A DNA stretch of 64,000 bases from Lewinella sp. W8 (GCF_004375085.3 NZ_SNAQ03000005.1:216858-280857), one strand, 5' to 3'. Numbered from the stretch's first letter, positions 26,274-35,850 are shown. The notes: a model not told the origin generated them from the sequence alone. Numbers and translations are program-made.

Positions 26274-27161
26274 TTATCGCGCGGCCATCCGGTGGCCGTT
26301 GATCGATGGCGCTTTGTTGCCATTCAGTTTTTTGCCCAGTTCGGGAAACCCTTTTTCGGCCCGCTGAATGAGGTCCGGGGTTGGCCCGGTGGCCGTCCAG
26401 CCGCCGTCCACCAACAGCGTCTGACCGGTAATGTGGCGAGAGGCCGGGTTGAGAATAAAGGAGACGGTGTGCGCTACGTCTTCCGGGCGACCGACCCGTT
26501 GGTTGGGATTGAGCTTGGCCCAGATTCCGGCGTAGTCGTCCTCTTCCAGCGCCGTCCGTTCCGTTAAGGTAGCCCCGGGAGAAACGCAGTTTACGCTGAT
26601 GCCCAGAGGTCCCAAAGGAAGGGTTAACTGCTTGACCAACATGGAGATACCGGCCTTGGACATCCCGTAGGCGGCCAGATTCGGATAGGCCCGCTCGCCC
26701 ACGTTGGAGCCAATCAGGACAATATTACCGCCGTGCCCCCCGTCCTTCATTTTCCGGGCCGCCGTCTGTGCCAGGAAGAAGGAACCCCGAAGGTTCAGGT
26801 TAACGACCTTCTCAAAGCTCTCGGGAGCAAAATCAAAAAAATCGCCGAATTCGGTCAGTCCCGCATTGGCGACCACCATTTCAAGACGATGGTCCGGTAT
26901 ATCACTGGCGAATTCCACCATTTCCCGAATAAAATCCACGTTTCCGGCATCGCCGGGAAGGGCGAAAGCCCGCTGGTCTTCTTCGGTATTTAGTTGGTCC
27001 GCGGCGTAGTGGGCCAGGTCGGGGTCCAGATCATTGATCACTACGGCGGCGCCATCAAGAACAAGGTGTTTCGCAATTTCAAAGCCAATGCCGGTGCCGG
27101 CACCGGTAACGATTGCCGTTTTTCCGGCGAAGGGTAAATAGTTCATGTCTGCTGCACTCAT
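26274..27161 (-). CDS. SDR-family oxidoreductase
   Basis: 295 residues, classical short-chain dehydrogenase. Nucleotide-binding motif VTGAGTGIGFEIAK near residue 19, NAG motif VVANAGLTEFG, catalytic Ser in IGSNVGERAY and Y-x-x-x-K in AYGMSKAG, 13 residues after the Ser. The Asp after the second strand (INDLDPDLAH) suggests NAD+ rather than NADP+. The C-terminus VDGGWTATGPTPD is typical. Annotated in many genomes as glucose 1-dehydrogenase-like, but the substrate is unknown. Start at MSAADMNYLP (27161); MNYLP is an alternative. Confidence 0.8.
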   Translation of the reverse strand: MSAADMNYLPFAGKTAIVTGAGTGIGFEIAKHLVLDGAAVVINDLDPDLAHYAADQLNTEEDQRAFALPGDAGNVDFIREMVEFASDIPDHRLEMVVANAGLTEFGDFFDFAPESFEKVVNLNLRGSFFLAQTAARKMKDGGHGGNIVLIGSNVGERAYPNLAAYGMSKAGISMLVKQLTLPLGPLGISVNCVSPGATLTERTALEEDDYAGIWAKLNPNQRVGRPEDVAHTVSFILNPASRHITGQTLLVDGGWTATGPTPDLIQRAEKGFPELGKKLNGNKAPSINGHRMAAR

Positions 27162-27213
27162 TTGGATTAGTACACCGTAAATAGGCCAAACTGAAATTTA
27201 GTTCATCATCCCT

Positions 27214-27221
27214 TAGCTTTG
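27214..27221 (+). promoter_or_regulatory. Candidate -7 box TAGCTTTG for thyA
   Basis: Perfect TAnnTTTG, 35 bp upstream of the thyA start codon; no clear -33 TTG. Confidence 0.4.
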
Positions 27222-27256
27222 GGCCGCGAATATTTCATCCCCGTGACTGATCCGAC

Positions 27257-28162
27257 ATGAAGCAATACCACGATCTGCTGGAACACATTCTTGAGAAAGG
27301 CGTCAAAAAAGAAGACCGTACCGGAACGGGCACGATTTCCGTTTTCGGGTACCAAATGCGCTTCGACCTCACCGAAGACTTCCCACTGATGACGACCAAG
27401 GAGGTTTACTGGAAAGGGGTGGTGCACGAATTGCTCTGGTTCATCCGCGGAGAAACCAACATTCGCTATCTCGTACAGAATAAGGTGAAGATCTGGAATG
27501 AGTGGCCTTACCAACACTACCTGGAAGTCACCAAAGGAGTCGATGCTCCCCGTAAGCATACTCACGCATGGAAGGAAGGATTAAAAAACTTCGTTCAGCG
27601 GATCAAGGAAGACGAAGATTTTGCCCGTCAATGGGGAAATCTTGGTCCGGTCTACGGCAAGCAGTGGCGGGATTTTAATGGGGTGGATCAACTCCGGGAC
27701 ACCATTGAAGCCATCAAAAAGAATCCGAACTCCCGGCGGCACATCATTACGGCCTGGAACCCGGTGGACATCCCCGAAATGGTTAAATCCGGCCTTCCCC
27801 CCTGCCATACGCTCTTCCAGTTTTACGTAGCGGAAGGCAAATTGAGCTGCCATCTCTACCAGCGCTCGGCTGACGTTTTTCTGGGTGTACCCTTTAATAT
27901 CGGTAGTTATGCGCTGCTGACCCTGCTGGTGGCTCGGGAGTGTGGTCTTGGCCTCGGTGATTTTGTCCACTCCTTCGGGGACGCTCACCTCTACAACAAC
28001 CACATGGACCAGGTAGCGCTTCAATTGAGTCGCGAAGAACGCCCCTTACCCACCGTACGGGTACGTGAAGGCGCCCCGGGAATTTTCGATCTCTCCTTCG
28101 AGGACATCATCCTGGAAGGTTACGATCCGTGGCCCAGAATTCCAGCACCGGTAGCCGTATGA
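27257..28162 (+). CDS. thyA: Thymidylate synthase
   Basis: 301 residues; converts dUMP to dTMP with methylene-tetrahydrofolate. The first motif is [14 protein letters not shown] (phosphate-binding Arg), the catalytic Cys is in [14 protein letters not shown], followed by [16 protein letters not shown], and the C-terminus is [13 protein letters not shown], close to the canonical end. Longer than the 264-residue E. coli enzyme because of the insertion around 90-140, as in Lactobacillus casei ThyA. The stop TGA overlaps the next start (ATGA). No dfrA is adjacent. Confidence 0.93.
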   Translation: MKQYHDLLEHILEKGVKKEDRTGTGTISVFGYQMRFDLTEDFPLMTTKEVYWKGVVHELLWFIRGETNIRYLVQNKVKIWNEWPYQHYLEVTKGVDAPRKHTHAWKEGLKNFVQRIKEDEDFARQWGNLGPVYGKQWRDFNGVDQLRDTIEAIKKNPNSRRHIITAWNPVDIPEMVKSGLPPCHTLFQFYVAEGKLSCHLYQRSADVFLGVPFNIGSYALLTLLVARECGLGLGDFVHSFGDAHLYNNHMDQVALQLSREERPLPTVRVREGAPGIFDLSFEDIILEGYDPWPRIPAPVAV

Positions 28163-28644
28163 TGGTGGACAAACGACTCGAACTGGCGCGGCAGGAACAC
28201 AAGGCCAATAAGAAATTCTTTTCCCGGCTAAAGGCCCGCCCTCCCAGGGATCTCGACGAGCAGTTCCACCAAAATCACGAGGAGGTGTTTGCCGAACTGG
28301 ATTGTTTGGAGTGCGCTAACTGTTGTAAGACGACTAGTCCGATTTTCCGGGACGTCGACATTGACCGACTGGCCCGGCACCTTGGTATCCGACCAGCCGA
28401 ACTGGTGGAAAGACACCTGCATCTGGACGCCGAGGGCGATTACGTGCTCAACGTGGCCCCCTGCCCATTTTTGGGCCCGGATAATTACTGCTCCGTCTAT
28501 GCGGCCCGGCCCCGGGCCTGTCGGGAATATCCCCACACGGATCGCAAAAACATGCTTCAGATTCTTCCCCTCACCCTGCGAAATACCCTCGTTTGCCCGG
28601 CCGTAGGCGAGGTTGTCCGTAGGCTACGGACGGCGGGCCGGTAG
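28159..28644 (+). CDS. YkgJ family cysteine cluster protein
   Basis: 161 residues. Cys motifs [13 protein letters not shown], then [26 protein letters not shown] make the YkgJ eight-Cys set that is believed to bind a metal or Fe-S cluster. The ATG at 28159 overlaps the thyA stop (ATGA), which argues for translational coupling. The link with thymidylate synthesis is not explained by known biology of the family. Confidence 0.75.
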   Translation: MMVDKRLELARQEHKANKKFFSRLKARPPRDLDEQFHQNHEEVFAELDCLECANCCKTTSPIFRDVDIDRLARHLGIRPAELVERHLHLDAEGDYVLNVAPCPFLGPDNYCSVYAARPRACREYPHTDRKNMLQILPLTLRNTLVCPAVGEVVRRLRTAGR

Positions 28645-28757
28645 GGAAAAAGGGCCGAACTGTCGCCCCACCAGCGAAAGCGGAGGGTTTTCCGGGGAAA
28701 ACCGAAGAACGAATTACCTTTAGGACAAGAATCCATCCAACCTATCCTCACTCTAGC

Positions 28758-29639
28758 ATGCGGCAACTTCAACCCGGCTGGCTGCTCCTTTTCGCCTTTC
28801 TGCTGACCTCCCCCGCACTTTCCGCCGGCCCCTGGCCGCCGGGGAAGGGAAAGGGTTATTATAAGTTGTATGAATGGTGGATTCGGTTTGACGAACACTA
28901 CAGCAGCACGGGAGAACTGGACCCGAACGCCACCATTGGCCTTTACAACACCACCATCTTTGCCACCCACGGATTCTCGGATCGACTTACGGGGGTAATG
29001 AACCTCCCCCTGTTCAGTCGCAGTACCATCAACAATCAGGTATCCGGCACCCGGGGAAACATTATTGTCCCCGGGGACGAGATCAACACCATCGGAGACG
29101 CTGAACTCGGAATACGCTATGCCCTGTCTTCCCCCGGTGCCAAATGGCCGGTTGCGGTAGGCCTGACCCTGGGGCTTCCGCTGGGCGAAGCTGCCGGTGG
29201 CGAATTAGGAAACCTCCAAACCGGAGACGGTGAATTCAACCAGTTAATTTACGCCGAGACCGGTACCAGCGTTCAGCTCAGCAAATCCACCCAGCTCTAC
29301 AGCAGCGTTATGCTGGGTGTGAACAACCGGTCGGGAGGATTCAGTGATGAATTCCGGTACGGCATGGACGTGGGCGTTGGGCTGTCCGGAAGTAAGCTCT
29401 GGATCATTGGGCGTCTGCAGGGCAGTGAATCCTTCTTCAACGGAGAAACCGCCGAAACCACGACTTCCACCAGCATTTTCAGTAATAACGCTGAATACCT
29501 GAGCCTCGGTGGTGAGATAAACTATTACCTGACGGACCGGCTGGGCCTCAGTGCGGGGGCCGCCACCGCCATCAGCGGGCGAATCATCGCCGCCGCTCCG
29601 GCATTCTCCCTGGGCATCTTTATCGATACGACGCGCTGA
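28758..29639 (+). CDS. Outer membrane beta-barrel, MetA/phenol-degradation transporter-like
   Basis: 293 residues with signal peptide ending at about TSPALSA. GPWPPGKGKGYYKLYEWWI is followed by many alternating strands (LTGVMNLPLFSRS, VAVGLTLGLPLGEA, YSSVMLGVNNRSG) and ends in FSLGIFIDTTR. The build resembles the MetA-pathway-of-phenol-degradation outer membrane family. Substrate unknown. A hairpin (GGTTTTC/GAAAACC) lies upstream at about 28685-28702. Confidence 0.6.
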   Translation: MRQLQPGWLLLFAFLLTSPALSAGPWPPGKGKGYYKLYEWWIRFDEHYSSTGELDPNATIGLYNTTIFATHGFSDRLTGVMNLPLFSRSTINNQVSGTRGNIIVPGDEINTIGDAELGIRYALSSPGAKWPVAVGLTLGLPLGEAAGGELGNLQTGDGEFNQLIYAETGTSVQLSKSTQLYSSVMLGVNNRSGGFSDEFRYGMDVGVGLSGSKLWIIGRLQGSESFFNGETAETTTSTSIFSNNAEYLSLGGEINYYLTDRLGLSAGAATAISGRIIAAAPAFSLGIFIDTTR

Positions 29640-29780
29640 TCAATGTGGCCCGTGATTCTGGCCGGTATTAGACGTGACCAGCATCAGTTTTACCGCTGAC
29701 CTTCATCAGCTCCCGGAGAATATTCCGGTACGATCTTGGCTGCACTTCACCGCGACAGCCGTCGCTTAAGTGCCTTAATT

Positions 29781-30197
29781 ATGAATGCCAAAGTACATGA
29801 CCTGATGGTCGATCAGGTCATCACCACCGTTCCTCACAAATCCGTTGGCCACGCCAGAGACCTCATGCAGAAACACCACATCAAGTCGATCCCGATCATT
29901 AACAATGAGCGTGACTTACTGGGACTGGTAACTTCCGCCGACGTACTGAAACAAAAGAATCTTAATACGCCGCTTTCGGACGTCATGATCACTAAGGTGT
30001 ACACCGTCCCGGAATACGCCGACGTGCACATTGCCGCCAGAATAATGCGCAACCATCGTATCCACCATCTCATTGTTACCCACGAGGGGAAAGTCAGTGG
30101 CATCATCAGCGCCTTTGACCTGATGCAACTGGTGGAAAATCACCGCTTTGTGGCCAAAAACCCACCAACACCCAGTAAGAAATCCCGACGATCGTAA
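29781..30197 (+). CDS. CBS-domain pair protein
   Basis: 138 residues with two CBS motifs: first MNAKVHDLMVDQVITTVPH... KSIPIINNERDLLGLVTSADVL, second SDVMITKVYTVPE... IHHLIVTHEGKVSGIISAFDLM. Such pairs bind adenine nucleotides and act as energy sensors, alone or with channels. Starts at ATG 29781, not 29736. A stand-alone CBS protein 66 bp before DUF2254, whose regulation it could affect; that is inference. Basic tail. Confidence 0.8.
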   Translation: MNAKVHDLMVDQVITTVPHKSVGHARDLMQKHHIKSIPIINNERDLLGLVTSADVLKQKNLNTPLSDVMITKVYTVPEYADVHIAARIMRNHRIHHLIVTHEGKVSGIISAFDLMQLVENHRFVAKNPPTPSKKSRRS

Positions 30198-30263
30198 GGC
30201 TGCTTACCAGGCAGCACCGAACATCTCTTTCTGCCCTGACGCTTTAGGGTAAAGACTACGCTG

Positions 30264-31577
30264 ATGTCTTCCCTGCTGTATCAACTTAGGACGATACTCA
30301 AACATGCCCTGAGGAGCCTGGCATTTCTGCCGGTTCCCATGATCGCATCCGCCATTCTACTGGGCGTCATCCTGTTCAATCTGGAGGTCAACACCAACTG
30401 GAGCCAATCTCTGGAGTCGGAAATCCCCTCCCTGGTGGTAGGTTCTCAGACGACGGCACGCGCCGTACTGAGCGTGCTCATCGGCGGCTTGATCACCCTG
30501 ACGGTTTTTACGTTCACCCAGATGATGTCCCTGTTCAATCAGGTGGCCAGCATCTACAGTCCCCGCCTGCTCCCCAGGTTCACCAGTGACCGGTCCCTGC
30601 AACTGGTCATGGGCACCTACCTTTCGGTGATTATCCTTTCGGTGATGGTACTGCTGAGTATCCGCAGCGACGAGGGAACCTACGTGCCCAATATCTCGGT
30701 GCTGGCCTGCATCATCCTCGGGATCGTCTGCCTGGTGCTCTTCGTATATTTCGTGACCAATATTTCCGACAAGATTCAGGTAACCAACATCATCAACTAC
30801 CTGGGGGATCGCTGCGAACAGCTACTGGAAAATGAGAAGAACAAAGAAAATTTCAGTCACCTGCCTCCTCCGGAAACGCTGGCGCAATGGACGCCCATTG
30901 CCGCGCCCATCAATGGCTTCGTCGGGACCGTAAATTTCACCCAGCTATCGGAGTTGGCCAAAGCCACCGACACCCGTTTTTTCCTCTGCCTTCCCCGGGG
31001 CAAGTACATTACCCGGGGGCTACCGATCATCCTTTCCGAGAAAGATCTCGCGGCGGAGCAGCGGGAAGCGGTTCTGGATGCCGTCGCTCCCGTAACCGTG
31101 CGCTTTGACGATTGGTACCTGCCACAAATAAAACTCCTGACCGAAATTGCCGTCAAGGCCATGTCGCCAGGAATTAACGATCCCGGCACCGCGCTGGACG
31201 CCCTTGACCGACTGACCTCCTGCCTGCACCAGGTCATGCTGCTACCCGTGAATAACCACTACAAATCTCCGGACGGCAGTGATGTCTGGAAAGCCACCTT
31301 TTCCTTCGGGGAAATCCTGAATGCCTGCCTACAGGCCATTCGTAATTATGCCCGGGAGGACGTTCTGGTCTGTCGCAAATTATTTATCCTACTGTTTCAG
31401 CTGAAGGCCCTGGCCGCAGACTCTCCCAATCACCTTCGAATCATCAACCGGGAGATTCAGGCGGTCCTGGCGGACGTAAACCAGACGGTAAGCAATCCGA
31501 TTGACCGTAAAGTACTGGCGGAGGACCTCTATCGCCACCGAAGGAACCTCACCCCGGCGCTGGCGAAAACCAGCTAG
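30264..31577 (+). CDS. DUF2254 family membrane protein
   Basis: 437 residues. Four transmembrane helices in the N-terminal half (about 20-40, 60-85, 110-132, 143-165), the second with the TLTVFTFTQMMSLFNQVAS motif, then a long soluble domain with RGLPIILSEKDL and the LTEIAVKAMSPGINDPGTA signature that is highly conserved in this family. Function unknown. It converges on the sterol desaturase gene with 3 bp between stops. Confidence 0.8.
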   Translation: MSSLLYQLRTILKHALRSLAFLPVPMIASAILLGVILFNLEVNTNWSQSLESEIPSLVVGSQTTARAVLSVLIGGLITLTVFTFTQMMSLFNQVASIYSPRLLPRFTSDRSLQLVMGTYLSVIILSVMVLLSIRSDEGTYVPNISVLACIILGIVCLVLFVYFVTNISDKIQVTNIINYLGDRCEQLLENEKNKENFSHLPPPETLAQWTPIAAPINGFVGTVNFTQLSELAKATDTRFFLCLPRGKYITRGLPIILSEKDLAAEQREAVLDAVAPVTVRFDDWYLPQIKLLTEIAVKAMSPGINDPGTALDALDRLTSCLHQVMLLPVNNHYKSPDGSDVWKATFSFGEILNACLQAIRNYAREDVLVCRKLFILLFQLKALAADSPNHLRIINREIQAVLADVNQTVSNPIDRKVLAEDLYRHRRNLTPALAKTS

Positions 31578-31580
31578 GCC

Positions 31581-32594
31581 CTATTTCATTTCTACCGGAG
31601 TCTTGCCGATTTCCACCTCGGCCAGCTCCTGCTCGCGGGCAGGCTCTTCCCCTTTATTGCGGTAAAACCCGTAGTGTTTTTCCTTGTCGAGCGTAAGCCC
31701 GGGACCGTGGAATAAAATCCTCCACCAGGCCTTCGGGTGACGGTACTCCATCATGTCACGTATGATGTCTACGTGCTCGTGGAAGACCAGTTTCACGGGA
31801 TTGTAACTGTTCACGGGTTTGAGAATGCCGTAATTCGGGGTCTCTTCTTCCTCCTGAAAGGTGCCAAACAGCCGGTCCCAGATGATAAAGGTGGAGCCGT
31901 AATTCTTATCGAGGTATTTGTCCTCTCTTCCGTGGTGCACCCGGTGATGGCTGGGTGTCACCAGCAGGAACTCCACTGGCCACCAGAGTTTTCCAATGAG
32001 CTCCGTATGGATCCAGAACTGATAGAGTACCCCCAACTGCATGCAGATAAAGAATACGAAGGGGTCAAACCCCAGCAGGGCGGCGGGGATGAAGAAGATC
32101 ACCTTGATGTGCTGGGTCCAGGATAACCGGAAGGCTACCGAGAAGTTATATTGCTCCGAGCTGTGATGCGTGACGTGAGTAGCCCACCAAAACCGCTGTT
32201 CGTGGCCCACCCGGTGCGCCCAGTATCGGCAGAAATCAACGACCACAAAACAGGCCGCGAAACTCCACCAGGTTACGGGTACGTAAAGTGGCGTCAGGTT
32301 GTAAAAAAAGAGGATACAGCCAAAGGTAAGGGCCTTGACCATGGCGGTGCTGACGAGATTGCCCACGCCAACCCCGGCGGCCGCCACCCCATCCTTGACG
32401 TCATACTTGTGCTTCTCGGCGATGCTTTCGTCTCCCCCCCGTGCCCGCAACTCCGCAAGCTCATGCTTGTACTCTCTGCGCCGCAAGAACCATTCCAGTA
32501 CCGTCAGCGTCACCATTACGGGGACGGCATAGACGATCACGGGAGGGAAATCCAGCGCAAGAATGTCTTCATAGCTGTAGTACGGCTTTGACAT
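31581..32594 (-). CDS. Sterol desaturase / fatty acid hydroxylase family protein
   Basis: 337 residues, integral membrane, di-iron oxygenase family. Histidine motifs are RYWAHRVGHEQRFWWATH and THHSSEQYNFS, and a later one in TPSHHRVHHGREDKYLDKN; these 8-9 His residues hold the di-iron centre. Several hydrophobic stretches precede. Substrate in Bacteroidota is unknown; homologues hydroxylate or desaturate lipids, carotenoids or alkylglycerols. Expressed from a promoter in the gap at 32619. Confidence 0.85.
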   Translation of the reverse strand: MSKPYYSYEDILALDFPPVIVYAVPVMVTLTVLEWFLRRREYKHELAELRARGGDESIAEKHKYDVKDGVAAAGVGVGNLVSTAMVKALTFGCILFFYNLTPLYVPVTWWSFAACFVVVDFCRYWAHRVGHEQRFWWATHVTHHSSEQYNFSVAFRLSWTQHIKVIFFIPAALLGFDPFVFFICMQLGVLYQFWIHTELIGKLWWPVEFLLVTPSHHRVHHGREDKYLDKNYGSTFIIWDRLFGTFQEEEETPNYGILKPVNSYNPVKLVFHEHVDIIRDMMEYRHPKAWWRILFHGPGLTLDKEKHYGFYRNKGEEPAREQELAEVEIGKTPVEMK

Positions 32595-32618
32595 AGGGGA
32601 CGAAGGTCAGTGATGAGG

Positions 32619-32626
32619 CAAATATA
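32619..32626 (-). promoter_or_regulatory. Candidate -7 box TATATTTG for the sterol desaturase gene
   Basis: Perfect TAnnTTTG on the minus strand, 25 bp before the start codon. The region for -33 overlaps the terminator stem at 32629-32681, so a -33 element is not seen. Confidence 0.4.
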
Positions 32627-32628
32627 AA

Positions 32629-32681
32629 AGTGACCACTGGTGTTTTTGCCGGAAGCCGGAACAAAAACACCAGTGGTCACT
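32629..32681 (-). terminator. Large hairpin between the M28 and desaturase genes
   Basis: Perfect 19-bp arms (AGTGACCACTGGTGTTTTT and its complement) around a 15-nt loop. Placed 27 bp after the M28 stop, with an A-run and T-run at the base of the loop side of the arms. Likely terminator; could also act in the other direction. Confidence 0.75.
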
Positions 32682-32708
32682 CCTGATCAAGAACGTAAAT
32701 AAGGCAGA

Positions 32709-34238
32709 TTATTTACGCGTACCGTACAGTTTTTTACCAGCTTCCTGGTACTTGTCGCCTTCTACCCAGATGGGGCGAACGTCGCGATCCGCGATCAGGC
32801 GTGCGGCCAGGGTAAAGATCTGGCAGTACTTCTTCAGGTAGGCCATATCGATGGTTTCGGGATTGTCCGTAACCTGGTGGTAGTACTTGAAGATGGCGTC
32901 GTCGAAATCGGCGAACCCGGGGCTGAAGGTCAGGGCCGGAACTCCCTTGGCGGCAAAGGAAACGTTGTCGGAACGGTCGTAAAGCCCCTGCTCGGGAGCC
33001 GGGTTACCGATCACGCGGGTATCGAAGGCCGCGGCGGCCCGTTCGATTTGCTCGTCAATCCCGGTACGGCCCATGCCGAACAGTGAGATTGCGCCGGTAT
33101 CGTTGTAGCCCGCACCGTCGGTATTAAAGTTGTAAATGGTTTTCTCCAGGGGAACCAGCGGGTTTTCCGCATAGTATTTGGAACCCAGCAGGCCCATTTC
33201 TTCTCCGGTAACCGCCAGGACGATAATGGAACGGCGGGGCTTCTCTTCGGCAAAGGCCCGGGCGGCCGCCAGCAGAGAAATGGTGCCAAAGGCATTATCA
33301 CGCGCACCGTTGAAGATGCTGTCCTGTTCCGTGTAGGCGCCACCACCCTGTTTGCCAACACCAACGTGGTCGAAGTGGGCGGTCATGATCATGTACTCGT
33401 CCTTGAGCGTCGCGTCGGCACCCTCGAGGATACCGCCCACGTTTTGGCTCATGATGATTTCCGAGCGCATACCGGTACTCATGGCTTTGCCGGGAAGTCC
33501 TTTTTTCTTTTCCTGCAGCTTTTCCAGGAAATCATCGTCTACCTTAATGAATCCGTAGGGGATTTCGGCAGATTCATTGCCTTCGTCGAGTCCCATCCGC
33601 TCTCCGCCGAAGTAGCCCTTGAAGGCACCCCAGGGAAAGGGAAGCTGATAGAGTTCAAAAATGGCCACGGCACCACGCTCGGCGGCCAGGGCAGGCTTAT
33701 CCGAAACGCCCTTGAAGATGCCCTGTTGGGTGACGTCTCCGGGGATGCCGGGACGGGTGATCACGATCTTACCCTTGACGTCAAGCTTCTCGTAATCGTC
33801 GTGTCCGGTCTCGGGGTCCACCCAGCCGTAGTTGGCAAAAACCACGTTGGTGGAAAGCTCCGCGGCGGGGCCACGCATGATGAGCAGATCTGCTCCGTGG
33901 GTCATTTTCGTTTCCCCCACCATCAACATTCCCTCTTCCGGAGCGGCGATGCGCCGCAGCGGAACGGGTTGAAAGTAACTGTCTCCGTTAATCGGCGCGT
34001 AACCGTAGGCTCTCAGCTGGGCCGCGATGTATTCGGAGGCAATCTCATTACCCACGCTGCCGGTCCGGCGACCGGCCAGGTAATCGGAAGCCAGGAAATG
34101 CATTTCACCGGCAAGATCCAGTTCGCTGAAGGAAAATTCTGGAAGGCTCCGGTCAATGCCGTCGGGGGCATCAGCCTGAGCGGAAAGGAAGGAAATGCCA
34201 CCGCATAAAAGCAGGGCAAAAGTTACTAGTTGCTTCAT
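32709..34238 (-). CDS. Exported M28 family zinc aminopeptidase
   Basis: 509 residues with signal peptide MKQLVTFALLLCGGISFLSAQ. The catalytic domain has the M28 ligand set: His in MTAHFDHVGVG, bridging Asp in GARDNAFGTI, the Glu pair in VTGEEMGLLG, Asp in NFNTDGAG, and the final His in YHQVTDNP. A PA (protease-associated) insert lies at about 100-200 (VFANYGWVDPETGHDDYEKL). Should trim N-termini of peptides in the periplasm. The message begins very near the ATG: a perfect -7 box lies at 34243-34250. Confidence 0.88.
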   Translation of the reverse strand: MKQLVTFALLLCGGISFLSAQADAPDGIDRSLPEFSFSELDLAGEMHFLASDYLAGRRTGSVGNEIASEYIAAQLRAYGYAPINGDSYFQPVPLRRIAAPEEGMLMVGETKMTHGADLLIMRGPAAELSTNVVFANYGWVDPETGHDDYEKLDVKGKIVITRPGIPGDVTQQGIFKGVSDKPALAAERGAVAIFELYQLPFPWGAFKGYFGGERMGLDEGNESAEIPYGFIKVDDDFLEKLQEKKKGLPGKAMSTGMRSEIIMSQNVGGILEGADATLKDEYMIMTAHFDHVGVGKQGGGAYTEQDSIFNGARDNAFGTISLLAAARAFAEEKPRRSIIVLAVTGEEMGLLGSKYYAENPLVPLEKTIYNFNTDGAGYNDTGAISLFGMGRTGIDEQIERAAAAFDTRVIGNPAPEQGLYDRSDNVSFAAKGVPALTFSPGFADFDDAIFKYYHQVTDNPETIDMAYLKKYCQIFTLAARLIADRDVRPIWVEGDKYQEAGKKLYGTRK

Positions 34239-34242
34239 TTCG

Positions 34243-34250
34243 CAAAGGTA
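34243..34250 (-). promoter_or_regulatory. Candidate -7 box TACCTTTG for the M28 gene
   Basis: Perfect TAnnTTTG on the minus strand ending 5 bp before the start codon, so the transcript would begin at or just inside the coding sequence. No -33 TTG is visible at the right spacing. Confidence 0.35.
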
Positions 34251-34325
34251 GGAAAGTTAGGTCTTTCGGCTTGCCGAACTCTACGGGAGTAGCCACCTCG
34301 TTCGATGGGTGACTTATTTTGGCCG

Positions 34326-34344
34326 ACGGAGCGCAGGTGCAAGG
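34326..34344 (+). repeat. Dispersed GCGCAGGTGCCA repeat, copy 4
   Basis: ACGGAGCGCAGGTGCAAGG; shares ACGGAG and the core with copy 2. Confidence 0.5.
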
Positions 34345-34561
34345 CCCAGACAAGACGCCATCATTGTGGGCTTTCGGGACGAAACGCCCGATCCTTCCAG
34401 TAGAGATAGCCCCGCGGACGTACCCGGCACCCGCGCTCCGCGCCCCAAAGTTGAATCCCGTTTTTATGGATCCGCCGGCGGAAGGGCTGACCTCCACCGA
34501 TTGATCCCTTCCGGCAACTTTAGCCTCCATCCGCAGCATTTACCGACAAAACCTACCCGCC

Positions 34562-35008
34562 ATGCATCTTGCCCAAATCAATATTGCCCGCATGCTTGCT
34601 CCCTTCGAATCGGATACCATGAAAGAATTCCGGGACTTCATCGACCCCATCAACCAACTGGCGGAAGGTAGCCCGGGCTTTATCTGGCGATTGAAGGACG
34701 AGGAAACTGACCGTTCCTCGGGAATGGACAACCCCTGGGACGATGACATGATGATCGTCAACATGTCGGTGTGGCAAGACTTGGAAACCCTCCGGGAATT
34801 TACCTACAAAACCGTCCACGCCTACTTCGTCCAGAAACGCAAGCGGTGGTTCACCGGTTTGGATCATCCCCACGTCGCGCTTTGGTGGATTGAGGAGGGA
34901 CAAACCCCTACCCTGGTCACGGCCCGGAAGAAACTTGAACTTTTGCAAAAGCACGGACCGGGGCCGGAAGCCTTTACCCTGAGTCGAGCCTTCGAAGCTC
35001 ACCCGTAG
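34562..35008 (+). CDS. DUF3291 family protein
   Basis: 148 residues, cytoplasmic. The start MHLAQINIARMLAPFESDTM and the later MIVNMSVWQDLETLREFTYK plus HVALWWIEEGQTPT match the DUF3291 pattern, a ferredoxin-like alpha-beta fold related to antibiotic-biosynthesis monooxygenases. No activity is established. Single gene ahead of the long SusC leader region. Confidence 0.75.
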   Translation: MHLAQINIARMLAPFESDTMKEFRDFIDPINQLAEGSPGFIWRLKDEETDRSSGMDNPWDDDMMIVNMSVWQDLETLREFTYKTVHAYFVQKRKRWFTGLDHPHVALWWIEEGQTPTLVTARKKLELLQKHGPGPEAFTLSRAFEAHP

Positions 35009-35116
35009 CGAGCACGGATCAGTCGATTAACACGGATTCCTCTAAGAGTAATACGGCTAAATTGGAAAGAAAAGATGGTCGCCGCGCGCGGGAAAGATGA
35101 GCGTCAAATGACCAAA

Positions 35117-35130
35117 TGCAATCGATTGTA
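35117..35130. promoter_or_regulatory. LacI-family-type operator-like dyad 1
   Basis: TGCAATCGATTGTA: a dyad around CG with one mismatch between half sites, in the style of LacI/GalR-family operators (TGCAANCGNTTGCA). Confidence 0.45.
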
Positions 35131-35185
35131 ATTCGTTGGAGAGAAAACATGCTAAAACAATGGGCTTCCGGGGCACCCCCTTCAA

Positions 35186-35199
35186 TGCAATCGTTTGCA
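35186..35199. promoter_or_regulatory. LacI-family-type operator-like dyad 2
   Basis: TGCAATCGTTTGCA: same half sites TGCAA and TTGCA around CG, centre 69 bp from dyad 1. No LacI gene is in the window, so the regulator, if any, is elsewhere. Confidence 0.5.
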
Positions 35200-35850
35200 G
35201 TCAATGCACGGTTCGTCGGGTGCAAAAATTCGGATCATTTCCGGGTGCCAATCGGGCAATAAATTTCACATTTCTCTGGTGCTTCTCCGTCGGTTGGAAA
35301 TCGGATAAAAGTGAGGTTACTCCGGAAAAGCCGTCTTGACGGGGCATTCCCCGCAAGGCCCCGTAATTATTAGGTTTTTCACCCCGCGTTTGGTCTCAGG
35401 ATTCATTTTTTCGCTGCCGGAAGCAGTCTAAAAAGAAGCTAGGCCAAACCCCCTGCTCAAAAAATTTTTCTTTAGCGAAGTGGTAGAGAACAAAAATAAT
35501 CTATCGCAGATTTGGCGTATTCCATCGGATGTTGCACATTTGAGTATACCACCTTACTTCTGGTTAGGGGCTATACTTGGATTTTTTCGCTAGTAATGAA
35601 GCTTTACGTCGATTTCTCTTTTGTACCTGGTCTTTGCCAAAAAGATCCCTCCGTTGAGGATGTTTTTGGAGACGATTCGCCCCTGCCACACGGCAAGGGC
35701 CTTTGTGGGTTAGGGGAAGCTCGTTGTTAAAATAACACTCATGTGTAACCACACAATTTCTGCTCACAAAAACGTAAGGGTGCCGCCCTAAATGAATCAG
35801 GCAACACCCCCACGAAAAATATTACATTCAATCATACAATTCACTAACAT

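Larger units (their letters stand above)
34239..34561. other. Gene-free interval between M28 and DUF3291 genes
   Basis: 323 bases. No gene was recognised; the antisense and sense open frames here have no family features. It contains the M28 promoter box and one dispersed repeat copy at 34326-34344. Nothing else could be assigned. Confidence 0.5.
35009..35850. other. Long gene-free leader region upstream of susC
   Basis: 842 bases with no credible gene (the longest frame, 35512-35730, lacks family features). It holds two near-palindromic operator-like sites (35117, 35186) and a small imperfect hairpin at 35778-35809 (GGGTGCCGCC/GGCAACACCC) just before the SusC gene. Codon-like periodicity was not seen. 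Probably carries the promoter and control sites of the SusCD locus, and perhaps a small RNA. Confidence 0.5.

Noticed and set aside
28616..28632. GTCCGTAG/CTACGGAC palindrome as a terminator
   Set aside because: It sits inside the last codons of the YkgJ gene and has no T-run.
29641..29780. Start of the CBS protein at 29736
   Set aside because: The ATG at 29781 begins directly before the first CBS motif; upstream residues look non-coding.
35512..35730. 72-residue frame in the SusC leader
   Set aside because: No start context or homology sign; composition like non-coding DNA.
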